From positions 40,530,682 through 40,594,681 of the forward strand of contig NC_133104.1 of assembly GCF_022965805.1 (NCBI RefSeq): 64,000 bases of DNA, given 5' to 3'. Under the pieces are notes generated by a model. That model ran no database searches. It was not told the DNA's origin and worked only from the letters and a program-made list of their open reading frames with translations. The stretch comes from Primulina eburnea. Its lineage: Eukaryota > Streptophyta > Magnoliopsida > Lamiales > Gesneriaceae. Position numbers and translations under genes: made by a program. Of the stretch, positions 36,537 through 46,938 are shown one piece after another (positions within the stretch are counted from its first letter, which is position 1; each line of letters begins with the position of its first letter).

Positions 36537-37608
36537 TGTTAGCTAGATACCTTAGTTTTGATGATGACAAATAATAAATTATTGTGTTAAATAAACTATT
36601 TTTGCTCTAAATTATAAGCACTCGATCGTTCTAATTAACATTAAGTAGATACACGTTCGATCGGTCTCAAAGCTACGACATCCAACCGTTGTTTTATTTT
36701 ACTCCAGTTGACCGGTCGAAAGCATTTAAAGTAGTGCACAAAGTTCAAACCATTGATTCCCAATAGCACTTCACACGGTCGGATTTGATGTTTCTCATAA
36801 GGATATATGGCAAGTCAACAATACTGATGGAAGCTTAAAATAGAAATATTGCAAAAAGATCCTACAAACTCTATAATAACAGAAATTTGCGGTCCAACAA
36901 ACTTTTTGATAAAATATGGACTTAAAATCGCAAAACAAGAAGATATTAATTGGTATTAAATGATACTTGTAACGACCGATGATGACATGTCAATATTGTC
37001 AGTAAACAATATAAGTTATCGTTGAACGGGAAAATTCAAAAGATAATACAAATAGAGGATGTCAAGAAGAGTTGAAGATACAAAAATTCACAAGAACACA
37101 CATTCAAACTTACATTCTCTAAAAAGATTTCTTAGTGATCCTAATTATTATTCACTGCTGCTCTTCAGCCCTAACATCAAAGAACATTTATCAGATCTTC
37201 AAGAATCATCAAAAGCCTCTGTCAAACCATTCGACCATTTCTGTATAGAACGTTTGAAGAGTTGTTCGAAAATTTGAATATGAAGATTCACTTATTTAAT
37301 TGTTGTATTGGTTGTTAGATTGTGTATCTCAATCATTTGAGTTACTAGGAGTTTTAATTTAGGTAGTAGGTAAATCCTAAAATTGAAACGAGTTGTTACA
37401 AGTTTTGTAAAACCAAAGTCTTATAGTGAAATTCTTCCATAAGTGGAAGAAGCTGTGACATAAGAACTTGAGTCTCCGAACATCCATGAACATCACTTGT
37501 GTTAGTTCCTTACTGCATTTAGTTATCTTGTTTAAATTGTCCTATTTGAGTATAAAATAGTCATAAAATTCATCGGACCGTTTCCACATAATTTGTTGTT
37601 CAACCATT
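36537..37608 (+). mobile_element. SIRE-like copia LTR remnant
   Basis: Begins TGTTAGCTAGATACC followed by TTTTGATGATGACAAA, and contains CTTCCATAAGTGGAAGAAG and GAGTCTCCGAACATCC. I associate these features with SIRE-type copia LTRs. No partner LTR or coding region is present and the right boundary is uncertain because a hAT-type element sits next to it. Confidence 0.5.
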
Positions 37609-37616
37609 CTTAAGAG

Positions 37617-38039
37617 CAGGGGCAGAGCCAGGATTTTGGTTCAGTGTAGGCAACAATATATATAATTAATAAAGCGAAAAAAAGAGCAATCGACAGCTAA
37701 AAATAATGTATCATAAAGTTTGAACACAAATTACGCACAGCCAGTAACATTGATAATTGATGGTAAAACTTCAGAAAAATAACGAACAACAACGTTTACA
37801 AAATCTGAATTCAAAACAAAATATTATATAAAATATAAAATATATGTAACCACGAATTCATTATCTATTGGAAAAATCATAAAGTTATAAAACAATTGAA
37901 TGATCGACGAACATTGAACGAAAAAACGAACCTAAAATTTGGTAACATTTTGGATTTTTTAGAGATTATGAAAGATGAAGCAATAATTAAAATGAATTGG
38001 AATGATTGTGAATCAAAGTATATGACGTTCGTGACTCGA

Positions 38040-38093
<54 letters not shown>

Positions 38094-38153
38094 TTTTTTT
38101 TTTATCCACTATAGACACCAGCCCACACTGGGCCTATGCTGACTCTGCCAGTG
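37617..38153. mobile_element. hAT-type non-autonomous element
   Basis: 537 bp with ends CAGGGGCAGAG and (reverse complement) CACTGGCAGAG. The flanking 8-mers CTTAAGAG and CTCAAGAG match at seven of eight positions, consistent with an old hAT duplication. The interior has no transposase and includes a TA microsatellite at 38041-38091. Confidence 0.6.
38041..38091. repeat. (TA)n microsatellite
   Basis: About 51 uninterrupted TA bases. Confidence 0.9.
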
Positions 38154-38469
38154 CTCAAGAGTTGAGAAAACCTGATCTTGACATTTAATAACATCAAGAC
38201 AGGTCACACTATTTGACATGGTTTAAAAAATTTAAATGAGTTTATTCACTAATCTAAACTTTAACCCAATCTGATAATGTGTGTATATTGTAGGGAAAAA
38301 ATCAAATAATATAAATGATATAGCAGAACAAGAAATGATATAATATAATAGTATATTTTACGTTTTAAGTGTATATAGTACAAAATATTTCGTATATTTC
38401 GATTATTATATTTTCTTGAAGGATCAGCCGAATTCACATCTATATCCCTGAACTTGATGATGCTTCAGT

Positions 38470-39218
38470 TTATTTGGAGCCGAAATCACTCCATGATCTT
38501 GGCCTAACTCCAAAAATACAGATTAGAATCATCTCCATTGCCAAGAAGAACTTGTATTTATCCAAAAACCTGTTCCAAACCCCACTCACGATGCAGTAAT
38601 GGCTGTCGAAAGGCTCGTGGTGGTGCGCCGCGTGCTCAGCCCTCGGCAGAATGATCCCGAAATCTTGCAGCGCCGCCACGAGCCGCGGAAGCTTCCCTTT
38701 TGGTGTGTGAGACCATGCATGAAGCTGCTGACAAAACATACCGCAACCGAAGAAAGCGGCAGCAAAAGTCAGCAAACTCGTGTTGGTGCAGAATATGTTC
38801 ATTGGTAATACGAAAATGGTGAAACTCGCCCCCCGACGTAGAGGTTGGTGGCGATGTGGCATTTCGTTATCGCCAACGGATGCTCGTGGTGACGAAGGAA
38901 ACCTTCTATCTGGGACCCGAAAACGAGAGTTTTGGCGCTGCCGTAGTTGTCGATGGCCCAATGGTATATCCCGGTGCCGAGGTCCCCTAGAACGTAGCCC
39001 ATGACGGCGGCGAAAATTGGATAGATCCAGCATCGGAGACCGGTTGATTGTCGAGAAATTAATATTAAGGATTTGGCTACAGAAATCACAAGTGTGGCGC
39101 ACCCAATTGATAACCAAACACGCTGAATGCTAGTTGGTGTTTTCCAGTTCTCTTCATCATAGAAGCGCTTTGGAGATGTTTTTGAAGCGGTCTTCTGTTG
39201 AGGCTCAAATTCAGCCAT
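38470..39218 (-). pseudogene. Second FAD4-like desaturase, single frameshift
   Basis: Starting at ATG 39218 the frame reads a FAD4-like N-terminus, HWAIDNYG and RHHEHP motifs. It goes out of frame at a six-G run (plus strand CCCCCC at about 38830-38835). One more base would restore it. The rest of the family sequence follows in the second frame: QQLHAWSHT, EHAAHHHEP and a normal C-terminus, stopping at 38470. Everything except the frame is conserved, so this is a very young pseudogene or a homopolymer sequencing error. Like its neighbour 9 kb away it is on the minus strand, intronless and short at the N-terminus, suggesting tandem duplication followed by transposon insertion between the copies. 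Confidence 0.82.
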
Positions 39219-39349
39219 TAATTGTTTTCGGAGCAAATGAATACAATAAATTCTATTGAAAAATACCAAGTTTTATGCAGAGAAAGGAAATTCTGGAACG
39301 ATATTTATGGGAAGAAACACATGCATACATATATAATATACGAGTAGAT

Positions 39350-39487
39350 GAGACGTTCTTATTCTGTTAGACGGGTCAATCTTATCAATATTCACAATAA
39401 AAAGTAATATTTTTTCATGAATAACTCAAATAAAATATATGTCTTACAAAATACGATCCGTGATACTGTCTCACATAAATTTTTACA
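39350..39487 (+). mobile_element. GAGACGGTCTCAC MITE family, copy 4 (degenerate)
   Basis: Recognisable by TTCACAATAAAAAGTAATAT and by GATACTGTCTCACATAAATT at its end. More diverged than copies 1 and 2. Lies upstream of the FAD4-like pseudogene. Confidence 0.65.
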
Positions 39488-40496
39488 ATAATATATACGT
39501 GTAATTGAGATTTTGAAGCACGTTGTTGGGTATGAAAGTTCTGACAAATTATGAATTTAATAAAATAAATTTATCATTTCTAACAAGTAATACGTGGTGC
39601 TTATCCGTTATCGTCAGAATATTGATATATTGATTTTTATGGGACACAAATTAAATTGATATGAAACTTAAGAAACAGCTTACAGCATAATCCTTTAATT
39701 TGTATTTCTTCGTTAGCTGCTGATATTAAGGAAATTTTATTTTTCAAGAATAATTAAATAAATAATGCAGGTGGAAGATGGCGATGATACAAAAAAAAAT
39801 TAACGAAATTAAGTTTCCGCAAAATTATATGTCAAGCTTGTTGAAAAATAATATTTAAAATGTGTGTATTGAATATTTGAATGTTGAAAATAAGAGTTGT
39901 AAATATTGAAAATTAGTGTGTGATGATGTAGGTAATGATAAATTTATTTTTTGGATTATTGGTAAAGATTTTCTATAAATAGATCTCTCAAAAGAAAAAT
40001 ATTATAAAGTGTGTAGTTTGGTAAATTTTGAGAGTTTGAGATTTTTACTTTTTTATCATAAATTTTTACTTTTTCATAAGAAAGCTTAATTAATATATAC
40101 AAATAGACAGTCCACGTATTATCGTTGAATTAGGAATTCGGATACCCGTTGCACACTCAATAAATGAAAACATCGAAAAAATCTGTGTTAAGTTTATTAC
40201 AATGTACTTTTCCTTTATCCTAGCTCATTACAAAAGTTTCGTTTTCAATAATTTAATTAATTTTCGAAATTGGACCGATCCTAATTTATGCACTAGGACC
40301 TAGCTGCCTCAGCCAAAATAGGTGGTTTGGTTTTGGTTGTTGGAACCGCAAAATTTTATTTAGTCATCTTATATATATATATATATATATATAACAAAAT
40401 CATAGTCCTCTAATTAGCATAAATAAGTTCAGATAATTTAAAAATAGTACTTGAAGAGAAAAGACAACGCGACCATATAATTTGTTGGAGCTTTTT
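39488..40496. other. Intergenic DNA, no gene seen
   Basis: AT-rich, with a short TA repeat at about 40371-40392. Confidence 0.5.
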
Positions 40497-40742
40497 TCAT
40501 AATATGAAACGCTTCGCTCCATCAGCCGTGTCAACTGATGGAAACGCTAACGCTGCGCCGAAACGAACTCGCTCTAGTTAAATGTTAGAAAGCTCGGAAA
40601 TATGCGATATTCAGGTCGACGATCAAATTATTTGTGGTTTATATTTATGAAGATCATATAGAAGAGAGAGCCAAGCCAGCTAACCTGCAGCTGAAGTAAG
40701 CACAAGGAAAGTTAACAGAGCTACTTTCATGCACTCCTTCAT
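40497..40742 (-). CDS. Possible small secreted peptide gene (two exons)
   Basis: I do not recognise this gene. On the minus strand an ATG at 40742 opens a classic signal-peptide-like stretch (MKECMKVALLTFLVLTSAA, exon 40685-40742). A GT donor follows, and a CTAG acceptor 111 bases on leads to an in-frame exon (40573-40497) ending in TGA, for 44 aa in total. The mature part would be about 25 residues with an RVRFG start and KRFIL end. A TATA-like CTATAAATTAAA lies about 60 bases upstream. No cysteine occurs in the mature part, so it is not a defensin type. A different acceptor (GGCGCAG) would keep the frame. Both strands of exon 2 are open, so this may be chance. Confidence 0.35.
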
Positions 40743-40799
40743 TTTAAGCTAGCTTTTTACCGGTTGATGTACATTTTGTGATTCAAAGGGATTTAATTT

Positions 40800-41252
40800 A
40801 TAGAAGTGGGATGAAAATCCAGACAAAAAAAATCCTACTTAATCAGTGCAACTTGTTATTACAAGGCGGGGATGATTACAAAGGTTGAAGAAATTCTATG
40901 CTGGCGAATTTTCCTTTACATTATGCTATACTAATTAGAAATTACAGTTCGATTATTTGTATATGTTACAGATGGATTGGAATTTATTTAAGTGTATAAA
41001 ACTTCATAGTACAAAGAACTGTGAACTACTGATTAAATTATTTAGTATCAATTGAAGTGTATAAAAATTCATAGTACAAAGAAAAATCTTAAAGTTACAT
41101 CATATACAAAATTTCTGTGGTGGCAGCCGGCAGGTATTTGTATATTAATACATTGATAAAGATATTGAACAACAAACAACTTCCATGCAGCATATATATA
41201 TATATATATATATATACATACACATGTAAAATGTTCTAACAAGTCACCAGTT
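40800..41252. other. Intergenic DNA with a short TA repeat
   Basis: AT-rich, with a TA tract at about 41190-41215. It should include the 3' UTR of the phosphatase gene. Confidence 0.5.
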
Positions 41253-43798
41253 TCAAGGCTCCAGTAGAATTTTTCTTAGCTCGTGGCTCTTTTCAGCAAC
41301 ACAACCAGAACCAAGTAGAGAAGTAATCCATATTTCATCAGACTTCACTGGTTCGTCGTCATCATTCCTGTGCCAACTCCAAAACGCATGGGTAGAGTTC
41401 ACTATCTTGAACTCGCCATGACCGAAACTTGCTTCGCGGAAGACAGACCACTCGGGCTGGGGATCCAGGTACCTATAAGATGATTTTCCAAAATTCAAAA
41501 GCTCAGTAATCAAATTAATCCTCCGTCTCATGCAATAATGATAACTCAAAAAAGATGTGGCAAATGATGGGGTAAAATAACTTAATTCAAGGATTCCACA
41601 ATGTAATCTAGGAACAAGAATAGTAATCTCTATTGGACTTGCCAGACAGAGTAATGATCGTTAAGTATGAGTGAAGGCGTTCAATAATAGATCTAGGCCA
41701 TAAATTTTCCTTTTCCATCATTGTTTCCAGTGGAAGGAGGTGGCGGGGGAATATGAGTCAAGTCGTAACCCAAAAATGGAACATCATGTAAAAAAACAGA
41801 AGAATTTAAGGTAAGCCTTCCACCTAAATAATTAGCTAAATTAACAGATTTTTTATTGATACTCAACATAATTCTTCCTTGTTAAAAAACGAACTTACTT
41901 GTGAGCTAAACCTTCACCATTTCCGCCATCACCAATTGTAATGTGAACAGCTCCACAGGGATCCACTTTACCATTGTACACACGCCTCTGTTAAAAACAA
42001 AAATTAAGTCTTCAACTGCTCAAAGATAATTAAGATGATAAAAGCAATAGGTTGAAATCATACCGAGCGCTCATAAGCATGCACATGGCCAGCAAAAATA
42101 ACATCCACACTAGCAGCATGAAGCAAGGGCTCCATCGCTGCCATCATGTCATCACCTTCACCTTGATGAGCCTCATTACTGTTATACCATGGTGCATGAA
42201 ACAACACAAGTAGCCAGGGTGTTCTTTCACGGTCCACCATTGAAAGATCAGTCTGCAAAAATTTTAAGGTAGAAAAGGATATAAAAATAAAAAACACAGT
42301 TTATAAAATAATGCTTCATCGGTAGCCTGATTATTGCCCCATTTGTAACCATATAAGCTCATTAACTGTTTCAAGATAAATAAAGAGATTTATTACCCCT
42401 GCTACTAACGCTTTATGAGAAAGTTCCTTAAGACAACTCCATCCGTAGCTGTTATATCTACATGCCAGTTCATGTGATACGTATATGCTGGTAAATGCAA
42501 TTCCTAGATATACATCAATAAATGAAGCATCTAATGTCGCTGCGTTAAACGTACCTTCAGCCAACTGTATTGAACGGAGTACTGATCATAATCAGTGTAC
42601 GAACCAAGCATTATGACATGAACTCCGGCCACGTCAAACGAATAGTAGAGATTCGAACTGGACCCACTCTCTTCATACGGCATCTTCCATCTTGAGTTAT
42701 AGGATTTGAAGCTGTCTATGAAGATTGGTATGTTCTCCTTCTCATGATTCCCTTGGGTCACCATCCACGGTCTTGCACTAGCGAGTGGCTGCACTAGTTC
42801 CCCAAACGTGTCCCATCTATGTTGTATATAATCCGCATAGGAAAGGTCTCCAGGAAGCATATGTACATCATATCTGCACTGGTCTATGTGGTCCAAAGTC
42901 GACTTGGTCCATCCAGTCTGACCTAAATCACCTGCCACAGCAAATGTAACAGGAAATTGAGAGGGTGGAGTTTTTAGTTGGAACTCAGTGCCCTCCCCAC
43001 CACATCTATAGAAATACAACGTGCCATATTCCAGGGGACCAATCACCGTATGGTGAATCTTCCCAGATCTATACAGTATATAACTATAACTAGTACTCTC
43101 TCCTTCAGCTTTAAAACTGTAATTTTGGGATGACGTTCCATATTCAACAATTGAAGGAGCATTTTTGTCGCTAGTTATCCATGATATCCGCATGTGTTTG
43201 TCTCCGGCCAAGGAGATGTGAACCTGCCATTGAAACCAATACACAGTCACAGTGACAGAATCGGTCAATCTTGACAAAAAAACGGAGTGCAGATTATATT
43301 TGGATTGGGCAACTTTTCAAAATTTTCTTTACTTCTCAGAAAAGATAACAGGAATCAGATCAAGTGTAATAAATTTAACCATAAAGTCAATTGTAGCAGA
43401 CCAATAGCAACCAACTTCCAACTTCCGACATATTAGCAAAAAGCACCTACGGCTCCGAATTCAATGTATTTTCCCTAAAAAACGCATCCATTAATTTTTC
43501 CTGTTTTTTCAAATAAATACGCTAGAGACAAAGAATTTAACTTCAAAACCTAAATCTTGCAAAGCCGAACACCCTAGAAATAGTGAAATGCAATCAAGCC
43601 ACTCTCTTTCCTGATCAATTAAATACCGACAAACTAACATTAAAAGGAAAAAGAAAAGAATTTCACCTGTTGAGGATGAGAAGAGGGCCTCGAATTCCAC
43701 GGGAAGTGAATCATTTTGCGCGGCGGCGGTCGAATGTACTCCGCCGCGGCGCCGATTGTCAGCACGACCAGAATCAAGACAACCAATTTAAAATTCAT
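41253..43798 (-). CDS. Purple acid phosphatase (PAP18/PAP22-like)
   Basis: Five minus-strand exons, 43667-43798, 42555-43223, 42064-42252, 41899-41987 and 41253-41472, give 432 aa. An N-terminal hydrophobic stretch (KLVVLILVVLTIGAAA) is a signal peptide. A fibronectin-like domain precedes the catalytic metallophosphoesterase domain, whose five metal-ligand blocks are intact: GDLG (about 142), GDLSY (169), GNHE (202-205), VLFH (283-286) and GHVH (322-325). Secreted or vacuolar enzymes of this family hydrolyse phosphate esters with a binuclear metal centre, often under phosphate starvation. Length and the HAPWYNSNEAHQGEG segment fit the PAP18/22 low-molecular-weight group. Regulation is not visible in the sequence. 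Confidence 0.92.
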
Positions 43799-43997
43799 GG
43801 CTTCGCGAAGTTTACATGAACCAGAATTGTCTGCTTTATGTGGTTATCTTGATTTTGACGTTCGAATGTGGAAAGTGGAGTCAGCGGGACAACACGATAT
43901 TGCCTGTATATTTATAATGGGACTGAACCACCCCGCCATCTTCGGCCTCAATCTGGCAACATTTCAATAATACTTTTTTAAGACAATATTTTAATAA

Positions 43998-44138
43998 TGA
44001 GTAGGTCTCATGTGACACCGTCTCACGGATCCCAATCTGTGAGACGGGTCAACTCTACACATATTCATAACTAAAAGTAATATTTTTAGCATAAAAAGTA
44101 ATACGACACGTGAGACCATCTCACACAAGTTTTTGCCT
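43998..44138 (+). mobile_element. GAGACGGTCTCAC MITE family, copy 5
   Basis: GAGTAGGTCTCATGTGACAC to CATCTCACACAAGTTTTTGC. An internal segment present in copies 1 and 2 (TTTTTCATGGATGACTCAAA) is deleted. Confidence 0.75.
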
Positions 44139-44164
44139 TTAAAGAGATGCATCAATATTTTTTT

Positions 44165-44318
44165 TGACAAAAATTTATGTGAGTCGTTGATCTTATTTTG
44201 TGAGACGGATCTCTTATTTGAGTCATCTATGAAAAAATATTATTTTTTATACTAAGAGTATTATTTTTTATTGTGAATATCGGTAGGGTGGATCCGTCTC
44301 ACAAAAGATCTACTCTTT
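44165..44318 (-). mobile_element. GAGACGGTCTCAC MITE family, copy 6
   Basis: Opposite orientation to copy 5 and only about 27 bp from it, so the two form a tail-to-tail pair next to the MULE-pararetrovirus element. Confidence 0.75.
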
Positions 44319-44413
44319 ATTTTGTTAATTATCGAATGAAATTGAATCACATTGTTTTTTTTTTTTCTGTTTTTTTCATGAAAATCAGGAATAAAAATAA
44401 TAATCACAAATCA

Positions 44414-44422
44414 CGATCACTT
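44414..44422 (+). repeat. Target-site duplication, left (9 bp)
   Basis: CGATCACTT, exactly repeated at 52643-52651. Nine bases is the characteristic duplication length of Mutator-superfamily transposons. Confidence 0.85.
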
Positions 44423-44555
44423 GGGGAAATTGCTCATAAATTCCTAAACCCAAACTTAACTTGTCCCTAGCCATCAAAAACTCTCTTTTAACTCCCTAAA
44501 CCTATAAAATTGACAAAACTACCCTTATTCTCTATTTTCTTTTAATTGATCCTCC
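44423..44555 (+). repeat. Left terminal inverted repeat of the MULE-like unit
   Basis: About 133 bp pairing with 52501-52642. Roughly 20 of the first 28 positions match the right repeat with one gap, and CCCTTATTCTCTATTTT matches near the inner end. Confidence 0.7.
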
Positions 44556-44567
44556 GCGCTTCAAAAA

Positions 44568-44583
44568 TGGTATCAGAGCATGG
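44568..44583 (+). other. Pararetroviral primer-binding site, tRNA-Met type
   Basis: TGGTATCAGAGCATGG, complementary to the plant initiator tRNA-Met 3' end. It conventionally marks position 1 of a caulimovirid genome and here lies only about 12 bases inside the left inverted repeat. Confidence 0.9.
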
Positions 44584-44876
44584 TTAATTTATTTCAAACA
44601 CGAAAATTTTATTATTACTAGTAATTAAATGTATGAGAAGGAGAATTTCGAAAAAATTATGAATCCGAACTTTAGTTCGAGAAGAATAATTTACAAGAAC
44701 TATTCCAATATTTTGGAATATACACAAGTTTATCTAACTATTGTTAGATATCAGAAACAGGAGAACAAAGGAAATTTATCTCCTGATTAAAGACAGCAGT
44801 GTTTGCAAAACCTTGCATACACAAAAGGTAGACTCTTACAGGCCGAAAAGACCAGATCTTCGATGATCTGTTAAAT

Positions 44877-45074
44877 ATGCCAGGGACTACCATCCAGTTC
44901 GAAATTGAACTTATTTCCCTGGAAATAAATCAATTAGAACAAGAATTACAGCGAAGTACATGCTTCACTGAACTCAGAACGAAATGTATGCGTTTACAAG
45001 GTTTAAAGAACCGTAAAAACATACTTCAAAATCTACTCAGAAGAAATTCTTCAGAGAACAATGGATCTGTATAG
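44877..45074 (+). CDS. Pararetrovirus ORF I, small protein of unknown function
   Basis: 65 aa, from the ATG at 44877 to TAG. It is Leu/Glu-rich with a probable coiled coil (ISLEINQLEQELQ) and a basic end. Position and size resemble the first small ORF of badna- and tungro-like viruses. The function is unknown and homology was not tested. Confidence 0.65.
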   Translation: MPGTTIQFEIELISLEINQLEQELQRSTCFTELRTKCMRLQGLKNRKNILQNLLRRNSSENNGSV

Positions 45075-45121
45075 ACAGAAGATCTACGAAGGGAAACAAC
45101 AGCACCCTCAGGTAAAAATTT

Positions 45122-45493
45122 ATGATTCAGAATAATAAATTTCTGGAGATAATACCAGACTCCTCTAAGCTCTCTCTGGATCTTAGAGAAATACAGAAAA
45201 CGGTACAAAATTATGGCAATATGCTATATTATGTACCTCAAAGGATTGAAAAGGTCCTAGAAAAACAAGAAGAAATTCTTGAAATATTAAAGGATATTCA
45301 AATAAGAATACAGAAACTAGAACAACAACCAAGTTTTAGTAGAAGAACTTCAGGAGGCTGGTTACCACCATCCTTTGGTACCGAACCTTTGTTACATCAA
45401 CAAGGGAAGGCCAGAGTGGTGTCAAAACCTTTAACTGAAGAAGAAAAGATGATCAATCTAATCAAGTCTGTCTCAGAAAAGAAATTGATCTGA
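45122..45493 (+). CDS. Pararetrovirus ORF II, virion-associated-protein-like
   Basis: 123 aa. The first half is a coiled coil (RIEKVLEKQEEILEILKDI), followed by a Ser/Pro/Gly linker and a charged C-terminus. This matches the layout of caulimovirid virion-associated proteins, which bind coat protein and nucleic acid. Its TGA overlaps the next ATG as TGATG, typical of coupled reinitiation. Identification rests on architecture and position. Confidence 0.65.
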   Translation: MIQNNKFLEIIPDSSKLSLDLREIQKTVQNYGNMLYYVPQRIEKVLEKQEEILEILKDIQIRIQKLEQQPSFSRRTSGGWLPPSFGTEPLLHQQGKARVVSKPLTEEEKMINLIKSVSEKKLI

Positions 45494-46938
45494 TGACAAC
45501 TTTAGAAAGGATTGGTTTGGAGGATCTACAAGAGCTTGCGGAATCTTTCGCAAATCTCAAAGTAGTAGATCTAAAGATGAATACAGCAGTAGGTGAAACA
45601 CCACCTGCAATAACCTGGTCATCTTCTCAGGAACCACCAAGGGAAAGTATGGGATCTCATAATGTAAATATGAGAGAATCTCAGACTGATTTCCATACCG
45701 GTGGAGGATCACACCCAGCGGGAACAAGGGCAAGGAGAACTCAAATCCCTTTGCACCAAACACCCTATGGGAAAACTGTTTTAGATCCTATACATCCTTA
45801 CGGGGTTATGCTTAACCTTGATGTATTGGACTTCAAAAACAGAGAAGATCTCATAGACGATTGGACATCTGCTATGAGGATCGCAGCAGGAACACTTGAT
45901 CTCAACAAAGAAGGATTCATTAAACTTTTGGAAATGAGTCTTATGGGATCAGTAAAAATTGCTTGGGACATGACTTCATCAGACATGAAAGAGTCAGTTC
46001 TAGTTGGGGAATCTCTTAGTGAGATCGCTGGAAAAATGGCTACCCTATTCAAAGCACACTTTATAGGGGTAGACTATTTCAATAGTCAAGATACAGAGAA
46101 AAAGAAAAAATATACTCAAGCTCTGTATAGTCTTGAATTACATGATATATGTTTGGTAGATGAATACATTATGTTATTCACCAAATATAGATGGAATTCA
46201 GGAGTCGAAGAAGATATAGCTATGCAGCTTTTCTTCGCAAAAATGCCAAGCCTTTGGAGAGAAATGCTCATAAGGGAATACGTACCTGGTAATCCAGATA
46301 CATTGGCAAGAAGAGCCTCTTTCCTTAAAGGGAAATTAGCAGAATGGTGTCACATGGCAGCATTACAAAAGAATTACAAACGACTAAGGGGTATCAACAA
46401 AAGAACTCCTTTGTGTTGTAAGGAAAATGATCTTCCAACAATTATTGGAAGTAAACCACAGAAGCATAAAAGGAAAAGTTTTAGGACTCATCCTTATGCA
46501 CGAAGTGGAAGAAGTTCTTGGAAACCAAGAACCGTATGGTCTAGACAGAAAGCCAGATCTTATAAATCTGGACAAAGAAGCGGACCATCGAGAAGTAGGA
46601 TATCATCCCAGGCATCGAGTTCATCTCGAAACACAGGAAGAACACCTACAAAGAAAACTTTCAGAAGAGCTCATACGCGAGCTAATGAAAGTTTCAAAGA
46701 TTGTAATTGCTGGACATGTGGAGCAAGAGGTCATATCTCGACCAATTGTCCAGAGAATGAGAAAAGAGGTATTAAACGTTTTGATCCTACTCCGGATATT
46801 GAAGAAGCAGTTTATTACCAAGATCTTATTCAAGTATACCAATTTGAGGATATCGCCTCAGATGAAAGTATATATGAAGAAGAAGAAGTCGTCTTAAGTC
46901 AAGAAGAATCTGATGGAACAGAATCGGAATCTGACTGA
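45493..46938 (+). CDS. Pararetrovirus coat protein
   Basis: 481 aa, intact. A conserved capsid core in the middle third (about residues 95-300) is followed by a strongly basic Arg/Ser/Lys-rich stretch (about 325-400). Next come a CCHC zinc knuckle (CWTCGARGHISTNC, about 415-428) and an acidic tail (YEEEEVV, SESD), the standard order of caulimovirid coat proteins. The zinc knuckle binds the pregenomic RNA during packaging. The 3' end overlaps the movement-protein ORF by 26 bases in another frame. No internal stop or frameshift. Confidence 0.85.
   Translation: MTTLERIGLEDLQELAESFANLKVVDLKMNTAVGETPPAITWSSSQEPPRESMGSHNVNMRESQTDFHTGGGSHPAGTRARRTQIPLHQTPYGKTVLDPIHPYGVMLNLDVLDFKNREDLIDDWTSAMRIAAGTLDLNKEGFIKLLEMSLMGSVKIAWDMTSSDMKESVLVGESLSEIAGKMATLFKAHFIGVDYFNSQDTEKKKKYTQALYSLELHDICLVDEYIMLFTKYRWNSGVEEDIAMQLFFAKMPSLWREMLIREYVPGNPDTLARRASFLKGKLAEWCHMAALQKNYKRLRGINKRTPLCCKENDLPTIIGSKPQKHKRKSFRTHPYARSGRSSWKPRTVWSRQKARSYKSGQRSGPSRSRISSQASSSSRNTGRTPTKKTFRRAHTRANESFKDCNCWTCGARGHISTNCPENEKRGIKRFDPTPDIEEAVYYQDLIQVYQFEDIASDESIYEEEEVVLSQEESDGTESESD

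Noticed and set aside
46427..46897. 156-codon alternative frame within the coat-protein ORF
   Set aside because: Overlaps the basic and zinc-knuckle region, whose amino-acid composition keeps the second frame open; no domain seen.
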